A stretch of 6,788 nucleotides of DNA from Desulfobacteraceae bacterium (GCA_030618925.1 JAUXCK010000150.1:1-6788), one strand, 5' to 3'; shown: positions 1-6,069, counted from the stretch's first letter. Notes: generated by a model not told the origin, from the letters alone. Numbers and translations: made by a program.

Positions 1-214
1 GATGGAAGCCCGGAAGTTTTTTGAGGAGATGGTGCATCCGGAGGCGGGCAGGCTGAAAAAATTTCCTTCCGCCCCTTTTAAATTGTCCAAAACCCCCTGG
101 CGCCTGGATCGGCCCGCACCGCTGCTGGGTCAGCACAATGAGGAAATATATTGCGGACGGCTGGGTTATACGGGTGATGATTTTGCGCAGCTAAGGGAGA
201 CAGGGGTGATATAA
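1..214 (+). CDS. CaiB/BaiF (class III) CoA-transferase, C-terminal fragment cut by window edge
   Basis: Only the last 70 or so codons are present; the reading frame is open at base 1, so the gene starts outside the window. The fragment carries the usual C-terminal signature of class III CoA-transferases: a hydrophobic-F-x-E segment and H-P, a K-L-S-x-T-P stretch, then A-P-L-L-G-Q-H-N-E-E-I before the terminal helix. In this family the last block (typically P-x-L-G-x-H-x) belongs to the small domain of the interlocked dimer. The enzymes move CoA between carboxylic acids through a covalent aspartyl intermediate in the cytoplasm. By eye close to half of the residues match the end of the next gene, including the A-P-L-L-G-Q-x-N-E-x-I-x-C-G block, so the two are paralogs. 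The 23-bp gap to the next start implies one operon. The substrate cannot be told from this fragment. The ATG at base 2 is an internal methionine. Confidence 0.88.
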   Translation, partial: MEARKFFEEMVHPEAGRLKKFPSAPFKLSKTPWRLDRPAPLLGQHNEEIYCGRLGYTGDDFAQLRETGVI

Positions 215-225
215 CGCTAACTGAT

Positions 226-230
226 GGAGG
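226..230 (+). promoter_or_regulatory. Ribosome binding site of second CoA-transferase
   Basis: GGAGG lies 7 bases before the ATG at 238, in the short gap after the preceding stop codon. It fixes the start of the 404-residue CoA-transferase and fits translation from a shared mRNA. Confidence 0.8.
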
Positions 231-237
231 CAAATAC

Positions 238-1452
238 ATGAACGGGGGACCCCTGAAGGGTATCAGGATTACAGAATTTACATCAGCGTGGGCAGGCCCG
301 TATGCAACCTGTCTGCTCGGTTTTCTGGGCGCTGATATTATCAAGGTTGAAAGTCAGACATATATCGATCATTCCAGGTACATCTCTTTTACCACCGGCA
401 GAAATTTTGCCACGCCCAATGAATCATCGGTGTTCAACACACTGAACCTCAATAAAAAGAGCGTGACGCTCAATCTTAAAAAGCCAAAGGCCATAGAGAT
501 CGCAAAGGAACTGGTCAGGGCCAGTGATGTTGTCGTCGAGAATATGCGGCCCGGGGTCATATCCAGATTGGGGCTGGGGTATGATGTCTTAAAAGAAGTC
601 AAACAGGAATTGATCTACCTGTCTTCCTCTGCCTGCGGGCAAACCGGCCCCCAGAGAGAATATATAGGGTATGCGCCGACTTTTGCTGCAATGGCCGGAC
701 TCCCTCACATCACCGGATACGAGGATTGGCCGCCCAGCAATTTTATGGGCTCGATAGACCTCAGGAGCGCCACGATGTCCGCTTTTGCCATTCTGGCGGC
801 ACTGCTGTACCGGCAAAGATCCGGGGAGGGTCAGTACATGGACCTTTCCTCCCAGGAAACCATTGCTGCGCTGAGCGGAGATGTGTTTCTGGATTATATC
901 ATGAATTCAAGAGTGCAGACCCGAAAGGGGAACAGAGACAGCATCATGGCGCCGCATAATTGCTACCGCTGTGTACGAGAGGATAGCTGGATAAGTATTG
1001 CCGTATCCAGTGATGAGGAGTGGCATGCCCTTTGCCGGGCAATGGGAAAGCCGGATCTGCTCCTGGATGAAAGATTTTCAGATGGGTCTTCAAGATGGAA
1101 AAACCAGGATGAACTGGATCTTATCATAAGCGGATGGACCAAAGATAAAACCGATACCGATGTCATGGAAGCACTTCAGGACGAGGGCGTGGCTGCAGCC
1201 CCTTCCATGAGTGGAGAAGCACTTTTCAAGGATCCTCATCTCAATCAGCGGGAGGTTTTCAAGGAAGTAGACCATCCGGTCATTGGAAAGGATTGGGTGG
1301 TTGCGCCTCCCTGGAAACTTTCCGAAACACCGGCAGGTATTCATTGCCATGCACCGCTTCTGGGTCAAAATAATGAAGATATTTTTTGTGGGTTGCTGGG
1401 GATGAGTCTGGATGACATAAAGGAACTGGAAGAGGAGAAGGTGATTTTCTAG
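238..1452 (+). CDS. CaiB/BaiF family (class III) acyl-CoA transferase
   Basis: This 404-residue protein has the normal length for class III CoA-transferases, cytoplasmic enzymes that transfer CoA from an acyl-CoA donor to a carboxylate. Visible family blocks: the N-terminal L-K-G-I-R-I-T-E-F and G-P-Y-A nucleotide-fold segment (residues 6-23), G-A-D-I-I-K-V-E (31-38), L-N-L-N-K-K-S-V-T-L-N-L (69-80), E-N-M-R-P-G-V (101-107), G-Q-T-G-P (134-138), and A-P-L-L-G-Q-N-N-E near the C terminus. Asp174 in G-S-I-D-L-R-S-A, before the A-I-L-A-A-L helix and G-E-G-Q-Y-M-D-L, aligns with the Asp that forms the acyl-anhydride/CoA-thioester intermediate in formyl-CoA transferase and CaiB. The ATG at 238 has a good ribosome binding site. 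The neighbour upstream is a paralog, as in heteromeric members such as the benzylsuccinate CoA-transferase BbsEF. The exact substrate is not decidable here, so no gene symbol is given. Confidence 0.93.
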   Translation: MNGGPLKGIRITEFTSAWAGPYATCLLGFLGADIIKVESQTYIDHSRYISFTTGRNFATPNESSVFNTLNLNKKSVTLNLKKPKAIEIAKELVRASDVVVENMRPGVISRLGLGYDVLKEVKQELIYLSSSACGQTGPQREYIGYAPTFAAMAGLPHITGYEDWPPSNFMGSIDLRSATMSAFAILAALLYRQRSGEGQYMDLSSQETIAALSGDVFLDYIMNSRVQTRKGNRDSIMAPHNCYRCVREDSWISIAVSSDEEWHALCRAMGKPDLLLDERFSDGSSRWKNQDELDLIISGWTKDKTDTDVMEALQDEGVAAAPSMSGEALFKDPHLNQREVFKEVDHPVIGKDWVVAPPWKLSETPAGIHCHAPLLGQNNEDIFCGLLGMSLDDIKELEEEKVIF

Positions 1453-1494
1453 TGTAACAGGCACCGGGTTCTCTAAAATAGAAACGCACGACAA

Positions 1495-3945
1495 ATGGTA
1501 AAATTTTACAAACATATGATTCGAGTCTGTGTGCCGGTTTGTTTCTTAATGCTGACGGCCTGCACCCATATGGCAATGGTCACGGCACCGGCCGAAACAA
1601 TTGAATCGCCTTCTCTGGGGATCGGCGTAAGGGTCGTCCCTGTCCCCTATGAATTTCAGGATAAAGGCACCTCAAAAGGATTAAAGGTCGAAACGGTTCT
1701 TCAGGGGTCGAGTGCACAAAAATCAGACCTGAGGGTCGGCGATATTATTATCGAATATGATTCAAACAAGATGACGAATCAACCCGGAAAGGTCATTTTA
1801 AGATCATTTCGAGACCATGTGAAATTCGAAAAACAAATTGGCGAGAAACTGCATCTAAAACTGCTGCGGGAGACAACCGAATTTTCCGGGCAAAAAAACG
1901 GGGGGGAAATAGCGGTTGCCGGCCGGGAAGGGTTCGATCAGCTTCTGGCAAATCAGCCGCTCGGTGAAACCCTGGTCATCTCAATCGAAAAAAAGATCGT
2001 CCTGCTGGACATTGACACAGTCCTTTACAGGTATCCCTACTTTCAAAGAAAGAATCACATTCAGAATGACCGGCTTTTTCCTGGGTACGAAAAACTATCA
2101 GACCCCTTCATCCCGTTCTTCGAAGGGTTGATAGAAGATTTTAATATCAGCGATCCGTACAAAGATCTATTGAGCCGCTATTCTGAAGACGAACTCCGGG
2201 ATGATGGCTTTCGATTGAAACTGTTCCAATATCTTCACCGGGACCCTGTTAAACTCCCTGTCATTGCGGATAATATCATGCAGTCCCTGGAAGAACATGG
2301 AAAACAATGGAATCTCTCCGGCTTAATTCGGGAGATGGCAATTCTTCTTGACGAAGACAATGGTGTAACCCGGGAACCGGTGCAGTATCCAAAATCAGAA
2401 AATCCAGAGATTCATTTTCAGTTTATCAAAGCCACAGTCGATTCGGCTCTGGTTTACAGGGACCTGGCCTTTTCTGCGCTGGGAGAGCCTGAACAGTTGT
2501 TTCTGGCAGCCCATATCAAGGATCTGGTGGACGGGCTGATTGCATCCTCAAGTGGTGACAGCAAAGATGATGAATCAGAGATGCAGACCAGTTTTAAAAT
2601 GATGCAGCTGGCCCATGATATTGATTATACGGCCCTTTTGAAGTCGGCGGAAATACTTGCAGCCCTGACGGACAGAAAATGGCTTGCTGCCTTTAGAACT
2701 TCCCTCATGGGATTTCATCCCGAGGAACCTGTTTTGGTAAAAGGCGTCAAAGGGGAAGTACTCTATCATGATAAATGTTCCGCAGGGCAATTGGTGGTGG
2801 GCGGCCATGGGGTCAATTGGTATGATTTGGATGCAGCCGTTATTGTCGATGTGGGGGGCAATGATTTTTATGCAAACGGCGCTGGCGCAGCCAGCCGGCA
2901 GTGTCCCATATCCATGGTCATGGATTTTAATGGGGATGATCAGTATGGCGCCACAGCGGTTATATCACAGGGGAGTGGATTTTTAGGGGTCGGCATTTTA
3001 ATTGATATGCAGGGGGATGACATTTATACAGGCACAGCCTTTTCTCAGGGGACCGGGCTGATGGGTGCAGGTATCCTGGTAGATGAGGGTGGCGATGATC
3101 GGTATTTTAGTCAGGAGCTTTCCCAGGGGCTCGGTTTCTGGGGGCTTGGCCTGCTGGTTGATGCCGGTGGGAGGGACAGGTACCAGTCCCACTTATTGGC
3201 TCAGGGGGTCGGCGGCCCCAAAGGTGTGGGGGTATTGCTCGACGTTAAGGGGGATGACACCTATTATGCGACCGGGAAATACCAGAGCTCATATGGGTCG
3301 AATGGTGTTTTCAGCGGTTTGTCCCAGGGGTTTGGTTTCGGGTTGCGGGGATACACGTCAGGCGGGATAGGCGCCTTGATTGATGCGAACGGTCAGGACC
3401 GGTTTGAGGCGGGTAACTTTTCTCAGGGGGGCGGCTATTTTTTCGGGATGGGTGTTTTAAAAAACTCAGGCAATGGGGATGATGTCTATATTGGCTCACG
3501 CTATGGCCAGGGCTTTTCAGCCCATTCAGCATTGGGAATTCTGATCGATGACGGTGGAGATGATTGGTACTCAGGGCAGGTGGGCGCCCTTCAGGGGGCA
3601 GCCTGGGATAAAGGGGCGGCTGCCCTTATCGATAAAAAAGGGGATGACCTGTATGATGCCCGCATGCAGTTTTTCTCTCAGGCCGCAGCGGCTCATAACG
3701 GCTTTTCTATTTTTATCGATCAATCCGGGACAGATCAATATTTTTTTCAGGATGAAAATAAAATTGGCGGGAATCACTACCATGGCGGCAGCAGTCTGTC
3801 ATTTTTTATCGACAACGGCGGGGATCCCGACCAATACAATGGGAGCTTGGAAAAAAACAATACAATCACACTGTCAGGAGAATATGGAATCATGGGGGAC
3901 CTGGACCATGATATTCGAGAATCGGACAATGGGGAATTTCGGTAG
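1495..3945 (+). CDS. Large lipoprotein with PDZ-like domain and C-terminal Gly/Asp-rich repeats
   Basis: This 816-residue protein begins with a lipoprotein signal: basic start (K3, K6, R10), hydrophobic core, and lipobox L-T-A-C with the lipidated Cys at residue 23. Thr follows the Cys, with no Asp retention signal, so an outer-membrane location is likely. Residues about 40-125 look like a PDZ domain (S-L-G-I-G-V, then V-L-Q-G-S-S-A-Q-K-S-D-L-R-V-G-D-I-I-I). Residues about 130-420 look mostly helical and match no family I recognise. From about 450 to 781 there are some twelve repeats of 26-28 residues, each a S-Q-G-x-G turn, a hydrophobic strand G-h-L-h-D, and a x-x-G-D-D-x-Y box. That regularity suggests a beta-solenoid or metal-binding stack, which is inference. 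An in-frame stop at 1474 rules out an earlier start. No clear ribosome binding site precedes 1495, and the ATG at 1516 would also leave a usable signal. The 42-bp gap after the CoA-transferase suggests co-transcription. Function unknown. Confidence 0.9.
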   Translation: MVKFYKHMIRVCVPVCFLMLTACTHMAMVTAPAETIESPSLGIGVRVVPVPYEFQDKGTSKGLKVETVLQGSSAQKSDLRVGDIIIEYDSNKMTNQPGKVILRSFRDHVKFEKQIGEKLHLKLLRETTEFSGQKNGGEIAVAGREGFDQLLANQPLGETLVISIEKKIVLLDIDTVLYRYPYFQRKNHIQNDRLFPGYEKLSDPFIPFFEGLIEDFNISDPYKDLLSRYSEDELRDDGFRLKLFQYLHRDPVKLPVIADNIMQSLEEHGKQWNLSGLIREMAILLDEDNGVTREPVQYPKSENPEIHFQFIKATVDSALVYRDLAFSALGEPEQLFLAAHIKDLVDGLIASSSGDSKDDESEMQTSFKMMQLAHDIDYTALLKSAEILAALTDRKWLAAFRTSLMGFHPEEPVLVKGVKGEVLYHDKCSAGQLVVGGHGVNWYDLDAAVIVDVGGNDFYANGAGAASRQCPISMVMDFNGDDQYGATAVISQGSGFLGVGILIDMQGDDIYTGTAFSQGTGLMGAGILVDEGGDDRYFSQELSQGLGFWGLGLLVDAGGRDRYQSHLLAQGVGGPKGVGVLLDVKGDDTYYATGKYQSSYGSNGVFSGLSQGFGFGLRGYTSGGIGALIDANGQDRFEAGNFSQGGGYFFGMGVLKNSGNGDDVYIGSRYGQGFSAHSALGILIDDGGDDWYSGQVGALQGAAWDKGAAALIDKKGDDLYDARMQFFSQAAAAHNGFSIFIDQSGTDQYFFQDENKIGGNHYHGGSSLSFFIDNGGDPDQYNGSLEKNNTITLSGEYGIMGDLDHDIRESDNGEFR
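2845..3837 (+). repeat. Coding repeat array, about twelve 26-28-codon units
   Basis: The units are defined by boxes ending in an aromatic residue at protein positions 459, 484, 511, 537, 563, 590, 637, 665, 692, 720, 749 and 781 of the lipoprotein. Most boxes read D-x-x-G-D-D-x-Y; variants have N, R, Q or T at the first of the two acidic positions. Spacing is 25-29 residues, except one step of 47 (590 to 637) and a last one of 32. The array is repetitive as protein but not as near-identical DNA, so it is an old, selected repeat rather than a fresh expansion. Units at the C-terminal end are more diverged, with A or S replacing G in the S-Q-G turn. Confidence 0.88.
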
Positions 3946-3985
3946 GGGTTAAAAAAACGATTTGGTGTCCATGTATAAGGGCTGC

Positions 3986-5260
3986 CTATATACTGATGAT
4001 GTTTATATCGATTTGAAAATTGCCTTTTTTGGAGCCTGAGGCGATTTCCATGTTTTCGGAAACAACACCTTTCCCTTTTAAGACAGCGATCGGGGAAAAA
4101 AATTGAAGATTGCTCAGCTCGACTCCCTTTCCCAGATATTCAATGACCCTTTTGTCGCTATCGGGTATGATAAAAGTCAGTTTATGATGGTCCTGAGAGC
4201 TGACATCTAACCTGGCCCGTTCGCCTTTGCCCGGCCCTTTGTCAAATGTGATCTCCACGGCATCGATGGTCAGGAATTTTTCTTCAATGTCATCATATGT
4301 TTGATCTGCGGCTGTTTGCGTATCTTGTATTTCCAGCTCGAGAGCGTCTTCCTCCTCGATGATGGTGAATTCGATGCCATTCACCGGCTCACCGATTTCA
4401 GGCGGCACTTCAAATTCTATGTCCGGTAGTCGGGCGGGGTTTTTTTTATTTGTCGGGCTTTCAATTCTGAGGTCCTGGGCACATTCTGAAATAATCCTGT
4501 CATCAATCCTTGCCGCCTCCTTGACGTAGCCCGTTAAAAGGGCACGATCACAGATGGTATTGATGAGACGGGGATAACCTTCTGAAAATAGATATATTTC
4601 ATGTACGGCCGAAGTGTTGAAAATGAATTTGTCTGCCCCGGCAACACTCAGGCGGTATTTTATATACTCATCGGTTTCAGCCATCGTTAAAGGTGAAAGG
4701 CTGTAATTAACAGTAATGCGTTGCCGAAGCGCTTTATTTTCAGGTTTAAGGATAATATCGTTGAATTCCTGCTGGCCCACGAAGAAGATATTAATGAGTT
4801 TTGTATTTTGTTTTTCTATGTTTGACAGCAGGCGAATTTCTTCAAGCAGCATGTCGCCGAGTCTTTGCGATTCATCAATAATCAGCAATACTTTTCTGCC
4901 ATCATCATGGGCCCCATAGAGAAAATCGCGAAAAACGAGGAGAAACTCTCCCTTGCCGTCAAAATTTTTATCGATATTAAAATCATTTGCAATAATTTTA
5001 AAGAAATCAATATTGTCCAGATTCGGGTCTGGAATAACGGCAACAATGACATCTTCATTCAGGCTGTTCAGGAGGCCGTTGATGAGTGTAGTCTTTCCGG
5101 TCCCGATATCACCGGTTAAAAAGAGAAATCCCTTGTTGTCCTGAATACCGTATTTCAGGGTTGCCAACGCTTCCTGGTGTTTTTCACCCATCCATAGAAA
5201 TTTGGGATCGGTGCTTATTTGAAACGGCTTCTCTTTTAAATTGTAATGGGAAAGATACAT
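3986..5260 (-). CDS. ExeA/GspA-like AAA ATPase with divergent C-terminal domain
   Basis: This 424-residue protein opens with M-Y-L-x3-N-L-K-E-K-P-F and T-D-P-K-F-L-W, then H-Q-E-A-L-A-T-L-K-Y-G-I, the hallmark start of the ExeA/GspA and PEP-CTERM-associated ATPase group. Walker A is G-D-I-G-T-G-K-T-T (50-58) and Walker B is V-L-L-I-I-D-E (124-130) followed by S-Q. Next come a sensor-like N-I-F-F-V-G-Q-Q-E (157-165), L-R-Q-R-I (178-182) with a likely arginine finger, and G-Y-P-R-L-I-N (228-234). All the ATPase residues are present, so it should be active. Known relatives help assemble secretins or export machinery at the inner membrane. After residue about 265 there is an acidic linker and a beta-rich end (about 340-424) that is not the peptidoglycan-binding module of ExeA. 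No transmembrane segment is evident. It converges on the lipoprotein gene with 40 bp between stops. Only a weak GGGA precedes the ATG at 5260. The precise partner system is unknown. Confidence 0.9.
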   Translation of the reverse strand: MYLSHYNLKEKPFQISTDPKFLWMGEKHQEALATLKYGIQDNKGFLFLTGDIGTGKTTLINGLLNSLNEDVIVAVIPDPNLDNIDFFKIIANDFNIDKNFDGKGEFLLVFRDFLYGAHDDGRKVLLIIDESQRLGDMLLEEIRLLSNIEKQNTKLINIFFVGQQEFNDIILKPENKALRQRITVNYSLSPLTMAETDEYIKYRLSVAGADKFIFNTSAVHEIYLFSEGYPRLINTICDRALLTGYVKEAARIDDRIISECAQDLRIESPTNKKNPARLPDIEFEVPPEIGEPVNGIEFTIIEEEDALELEIQDTQTAADQTYDDIEEKFLTIDAVEITFDKGPGKGERARLDVSSQDHHKLTFIIPDSDKRVIEYLGKGVELSNLQFFSPIAVLKGKGVVSENMEIASGSKKGNFQIDINIISI

Positions 5261-5482
5261 TTAGAAGTCCCGCAGGGTCTGATTTTTCATTGCTTTGGTA
5301 TAATTTAAACCAATTATAACAGAAAACGCACAAAAAATAAATAATTTAGTTGTGTTATTCAGATAAGTCATTGGACATGCACAAAGATTTACATCACCAT
5401 TTGGCTGGATATGGATGAGGCGCCACGGATTCTGGTTCAAATTCCGATCCCCTGAGCCCGTGCGGGGCGGGATGCAGGCCAT
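5261..5482 (-). pseudogene. Short ORF with SPASM-like motif, possible radical-SAM gene remnant
   Basis: This 73-codon frame runs directly into the ATPase start (TAA then ATG). Residues 18-36 read N-P-W-R-L-I-H-I-Q-P-N-G-D-V-N-L-C-A-C, very like the P-W-x3-x-I-x-P-D-G-x-V-x-x-C start of SPASM domains, the Fe-S auxiliary-cluster region at the C terminus of many radical SAM peptide-modifying and related enzymes. The usual Cys just before P-W is absent, no radical SAM core lies upstream, and after residue 40 the sequence becomes AT-rich and looks non-coding. A stop codon lies immediately before the ATG and no ribosome binding site is seen. The likely ATPase promoter lies inside the frame. It may be a decayed fragment of a lost gene or chance similarity; a functional small protein is less likely. 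Confidence 0.25.
5313..5321 (-). promoter_or_regulatory. Candidate extended -10 promoter for the ATPase gene
   Basis: On the minus strand the bases read TGTTATAAT, a perfect extended -10 (TG-N-TATAAT). The -35 position 17 bases upstream is poor (TTTATT), which extended -10 promoters tolerate. Transcription would begin near 5306, giving a leader of about 45 bases before the ATPase start at 5260. Arms TTGGT (5295-5299) and ACCAA (5309-5313) flank the expected start point and could be an operator. The call rests on consensus match and position only. Confidence 0.45.
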
Positions 5483-5574
5483 TTAATGACGAATAAGGGC
5501 GTTTAGGCATGATCGGCCGCAAAATGCTGAGAATAGTGCTCAGAACCAATTTATGTTTAAGCAATTAAGGCCTT

Positions 5575-5613
5575 ATGGGTAATTGTAGAAGTTCTATACA
5601 CCGGTTTACCCAT
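5575..5613. repeat. Inverted repeat ATGGGTAA / TTACCCAT with inner dyad
   Basis: Eight-base perfect arms at 5575-5582 and 5606-5613 are separated by 23 bases. Inside the spacer, TAGAA-G-TTCTA (5586-5596) is a second dyad. Just left, TAAGGCCTTA (5566-5575) is a perfect 10-base palindrome, and TAAGG recurs right of the second arm (5617-5621), so the pairing can extend with a bulge. There is no T-run after it on the plus strand, so it is not a typical terminator. It could be a binding site, an element remnant or an RNA hairpin. Confidence 0.45.
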
Positions 5614-5896
5614 CGTTAAGGTATATTTCGGATTGGCGACCTGTAAAACCATGATTAAATTTATTTTTAGACTTGACATTGAATTCGAGGTTAGATAATT
5701 TTAATGATATTTTATTGATTGACGTGTCAGTCAATTTATAATCAGCGATTTCTCTAGGGTCGATACAGATCAACCAAAGATTGATAAGGTCAATAAGATC
5801 AGAAAAATTTTGTTGACACATCTGATTTTTTATGTAAACAAGGTTTAAACATACATACAAACAATTATACATTGCCATTGTCTCGGCATTTATCAT
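5606..5896 (-). CDS. Hypothetical 96-residue protein, doubtful
   Basis: The frame begins M-I-N-A-E-T-M-A-M-Y-N-C-L-Y-V-C-L-N-L and continues through a hydrophobic stretch (L-I-D-L-I-N-L-W-L-I-C-I, about 34-45) to a basic, polar C-terminal half. I recognise no family. For a gene: it is longer than expected by chance in such AT-rich DNA, and the composition between W and the end is protein-like. Against: no ribosome binding site precedes the ATG at 5896 or the internal methionines at residues 7 and 9, its 3' end overlaps an inverted repeat, and promoter-like and operator-like sequences lie within it. Its composition differs strongly from the flanking genes, so if real it was probably acquired. 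It may also be the tail of a degraded gene. Confidence 0.25.
   Translation of the reverse strand: MINAETMAMYNCLYVCLNLVYIKNQMCQQNFSDLIDLINLWLICIDPREIADYKLTDTSINKISLKLSNLEFNVKSKNKFNHGFTGRQSEIYLNDG
5673..5699 (+). promoter_or_regulatory. Weak promoter candidate TTGACA-15-GATAAT
   Basis: A perfect -35 TTGACA (5673-5678) is followed after 15 bases by GATAAT (5694-5699), five of six matches to the -10. The spacing is 2 bases short of ideal. It points right, towards the FN3 lipoprotein gene, but would give a leader of over 350 bases. In AT-rich DNA such matches occur by chance. Confidence 0.22.
5718..5742. promoter_or_regulatory. Operator-like dyad ATTGAC-N6-GTCAAT next to TATAAT
   Basis: Perfect 6-base arms (5718-5723 and 5730-5735) surround GTGTCA, and TATAAT follows at 5737-5742. 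The half-sites TTGAC and GTCAGTCAA resemble the TGAC/GTCA half-sites of many TetR-family operators. It lies about 20 bases downstream of the weak promoter candidate at 5673-5699, a position where a repressor could block transcription. No regulator gene is in the window, so the link is inference. Confidence 0.35.
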
Positions 5897-6054
5897 ATTT
5901 TCGAATTTTTAACAAAATCAGAACTGATGATTGATTGGAATAACGGGAGGAGGTGATAAAGGCGCCGGAAAGATCCTGCTTGATCCCACATCAGACGGGA
6001 AGAGGGGAATGTGACAAGGGTATAGTTGCAGTTTTGGTCTAACCAGCTTAAGAA

Positions 6055-6060
6055 AAGGAG
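6055..6060 (+). promoter_or_regulatory. Ribosome binding site of FN3 lipoprotein
   Basis: AAGGAG lies 9 bases before the ATG at 6070. A nearer ATG at 6063 is in another frame that closes after about 32 codons and has too short a spacing, so 6070 is the start. Confidence 0.8.
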
Positions 6061-6069
6061 AAATGAGAT

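Larger units (their letters stand above)
5261..6069. other. AT-rich, gene-poor intergenic region of about 800 bp
   Basis: Between the ATPase start and the FN3 lipoprotein start there is no convincing gene. The stretch is clearly richer in A and T than either flank, most of all from about 5270 to 5350 and 5640 to 5930. It contains the candidate ATPase promoter, the SPASM-like fragment, palindromes at 5566-5613, a dyad with adjoining TATAAT at 5718-5742, and an orphan reverse ORF. The last 130 bases turn G-rich on the plus strand. Mixed composition and fragments suggest a site of past gene loss or insertion, though no transposase or clear element ends are seen. Confidence 0.6.

Noticed and set aside
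1090..1576. Reverse-strand ORFs across the CoA-transferase 3' end
   Set aside because: They lie antisense to a strongly supported gene, have no ribosome binding site, and their translations show no family features.
2768..3370. Alternative plus-strand frames (2768-2986, 3083-3370) inside the lipoprotein gene
   Set aside because: They are by-products of the Gly-rich repeat codons; the main frame is coherent throughout.
2845..3837. RTX-type hemolysin/adhesin repeats
   Set aside because: The G-D-D-x-Y boxes recall RTX, but spacing is 25-29 residues rather than 9, the G-G-x-G-x-D-x-U nonapeptide is absent, and the protein has a lipoprotein signal instead of a type I secretion tail.
3946..3985. 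Bidirectional terminator between convergent genes
   Set aside because: Apart from a run of seven A there is no stem of useful length in the 40-bp gap.
5813..5841. Promoter at the TTGACA at 5813
   Set aside because: No acceptable -10 hexamer lies at 15-18 bases; the best has only three matches.
5500..5900. Insertion sequence or CRISPR array
   Set aside because: There are inverted repeats but no transposase, no matching terminal repeats with target duplications, and no regularly spaced direct repeats.
5941..6060. Cyclic-di-GMP (GEMM) or other riboswitch in the leader of the FN3 lipoprotein
   Set aside because: The purine-rich leader prompted a check, but the conserved GEMM core bases and paired elements are not there; only a 4-base TCCC/GGGA stem is seen.
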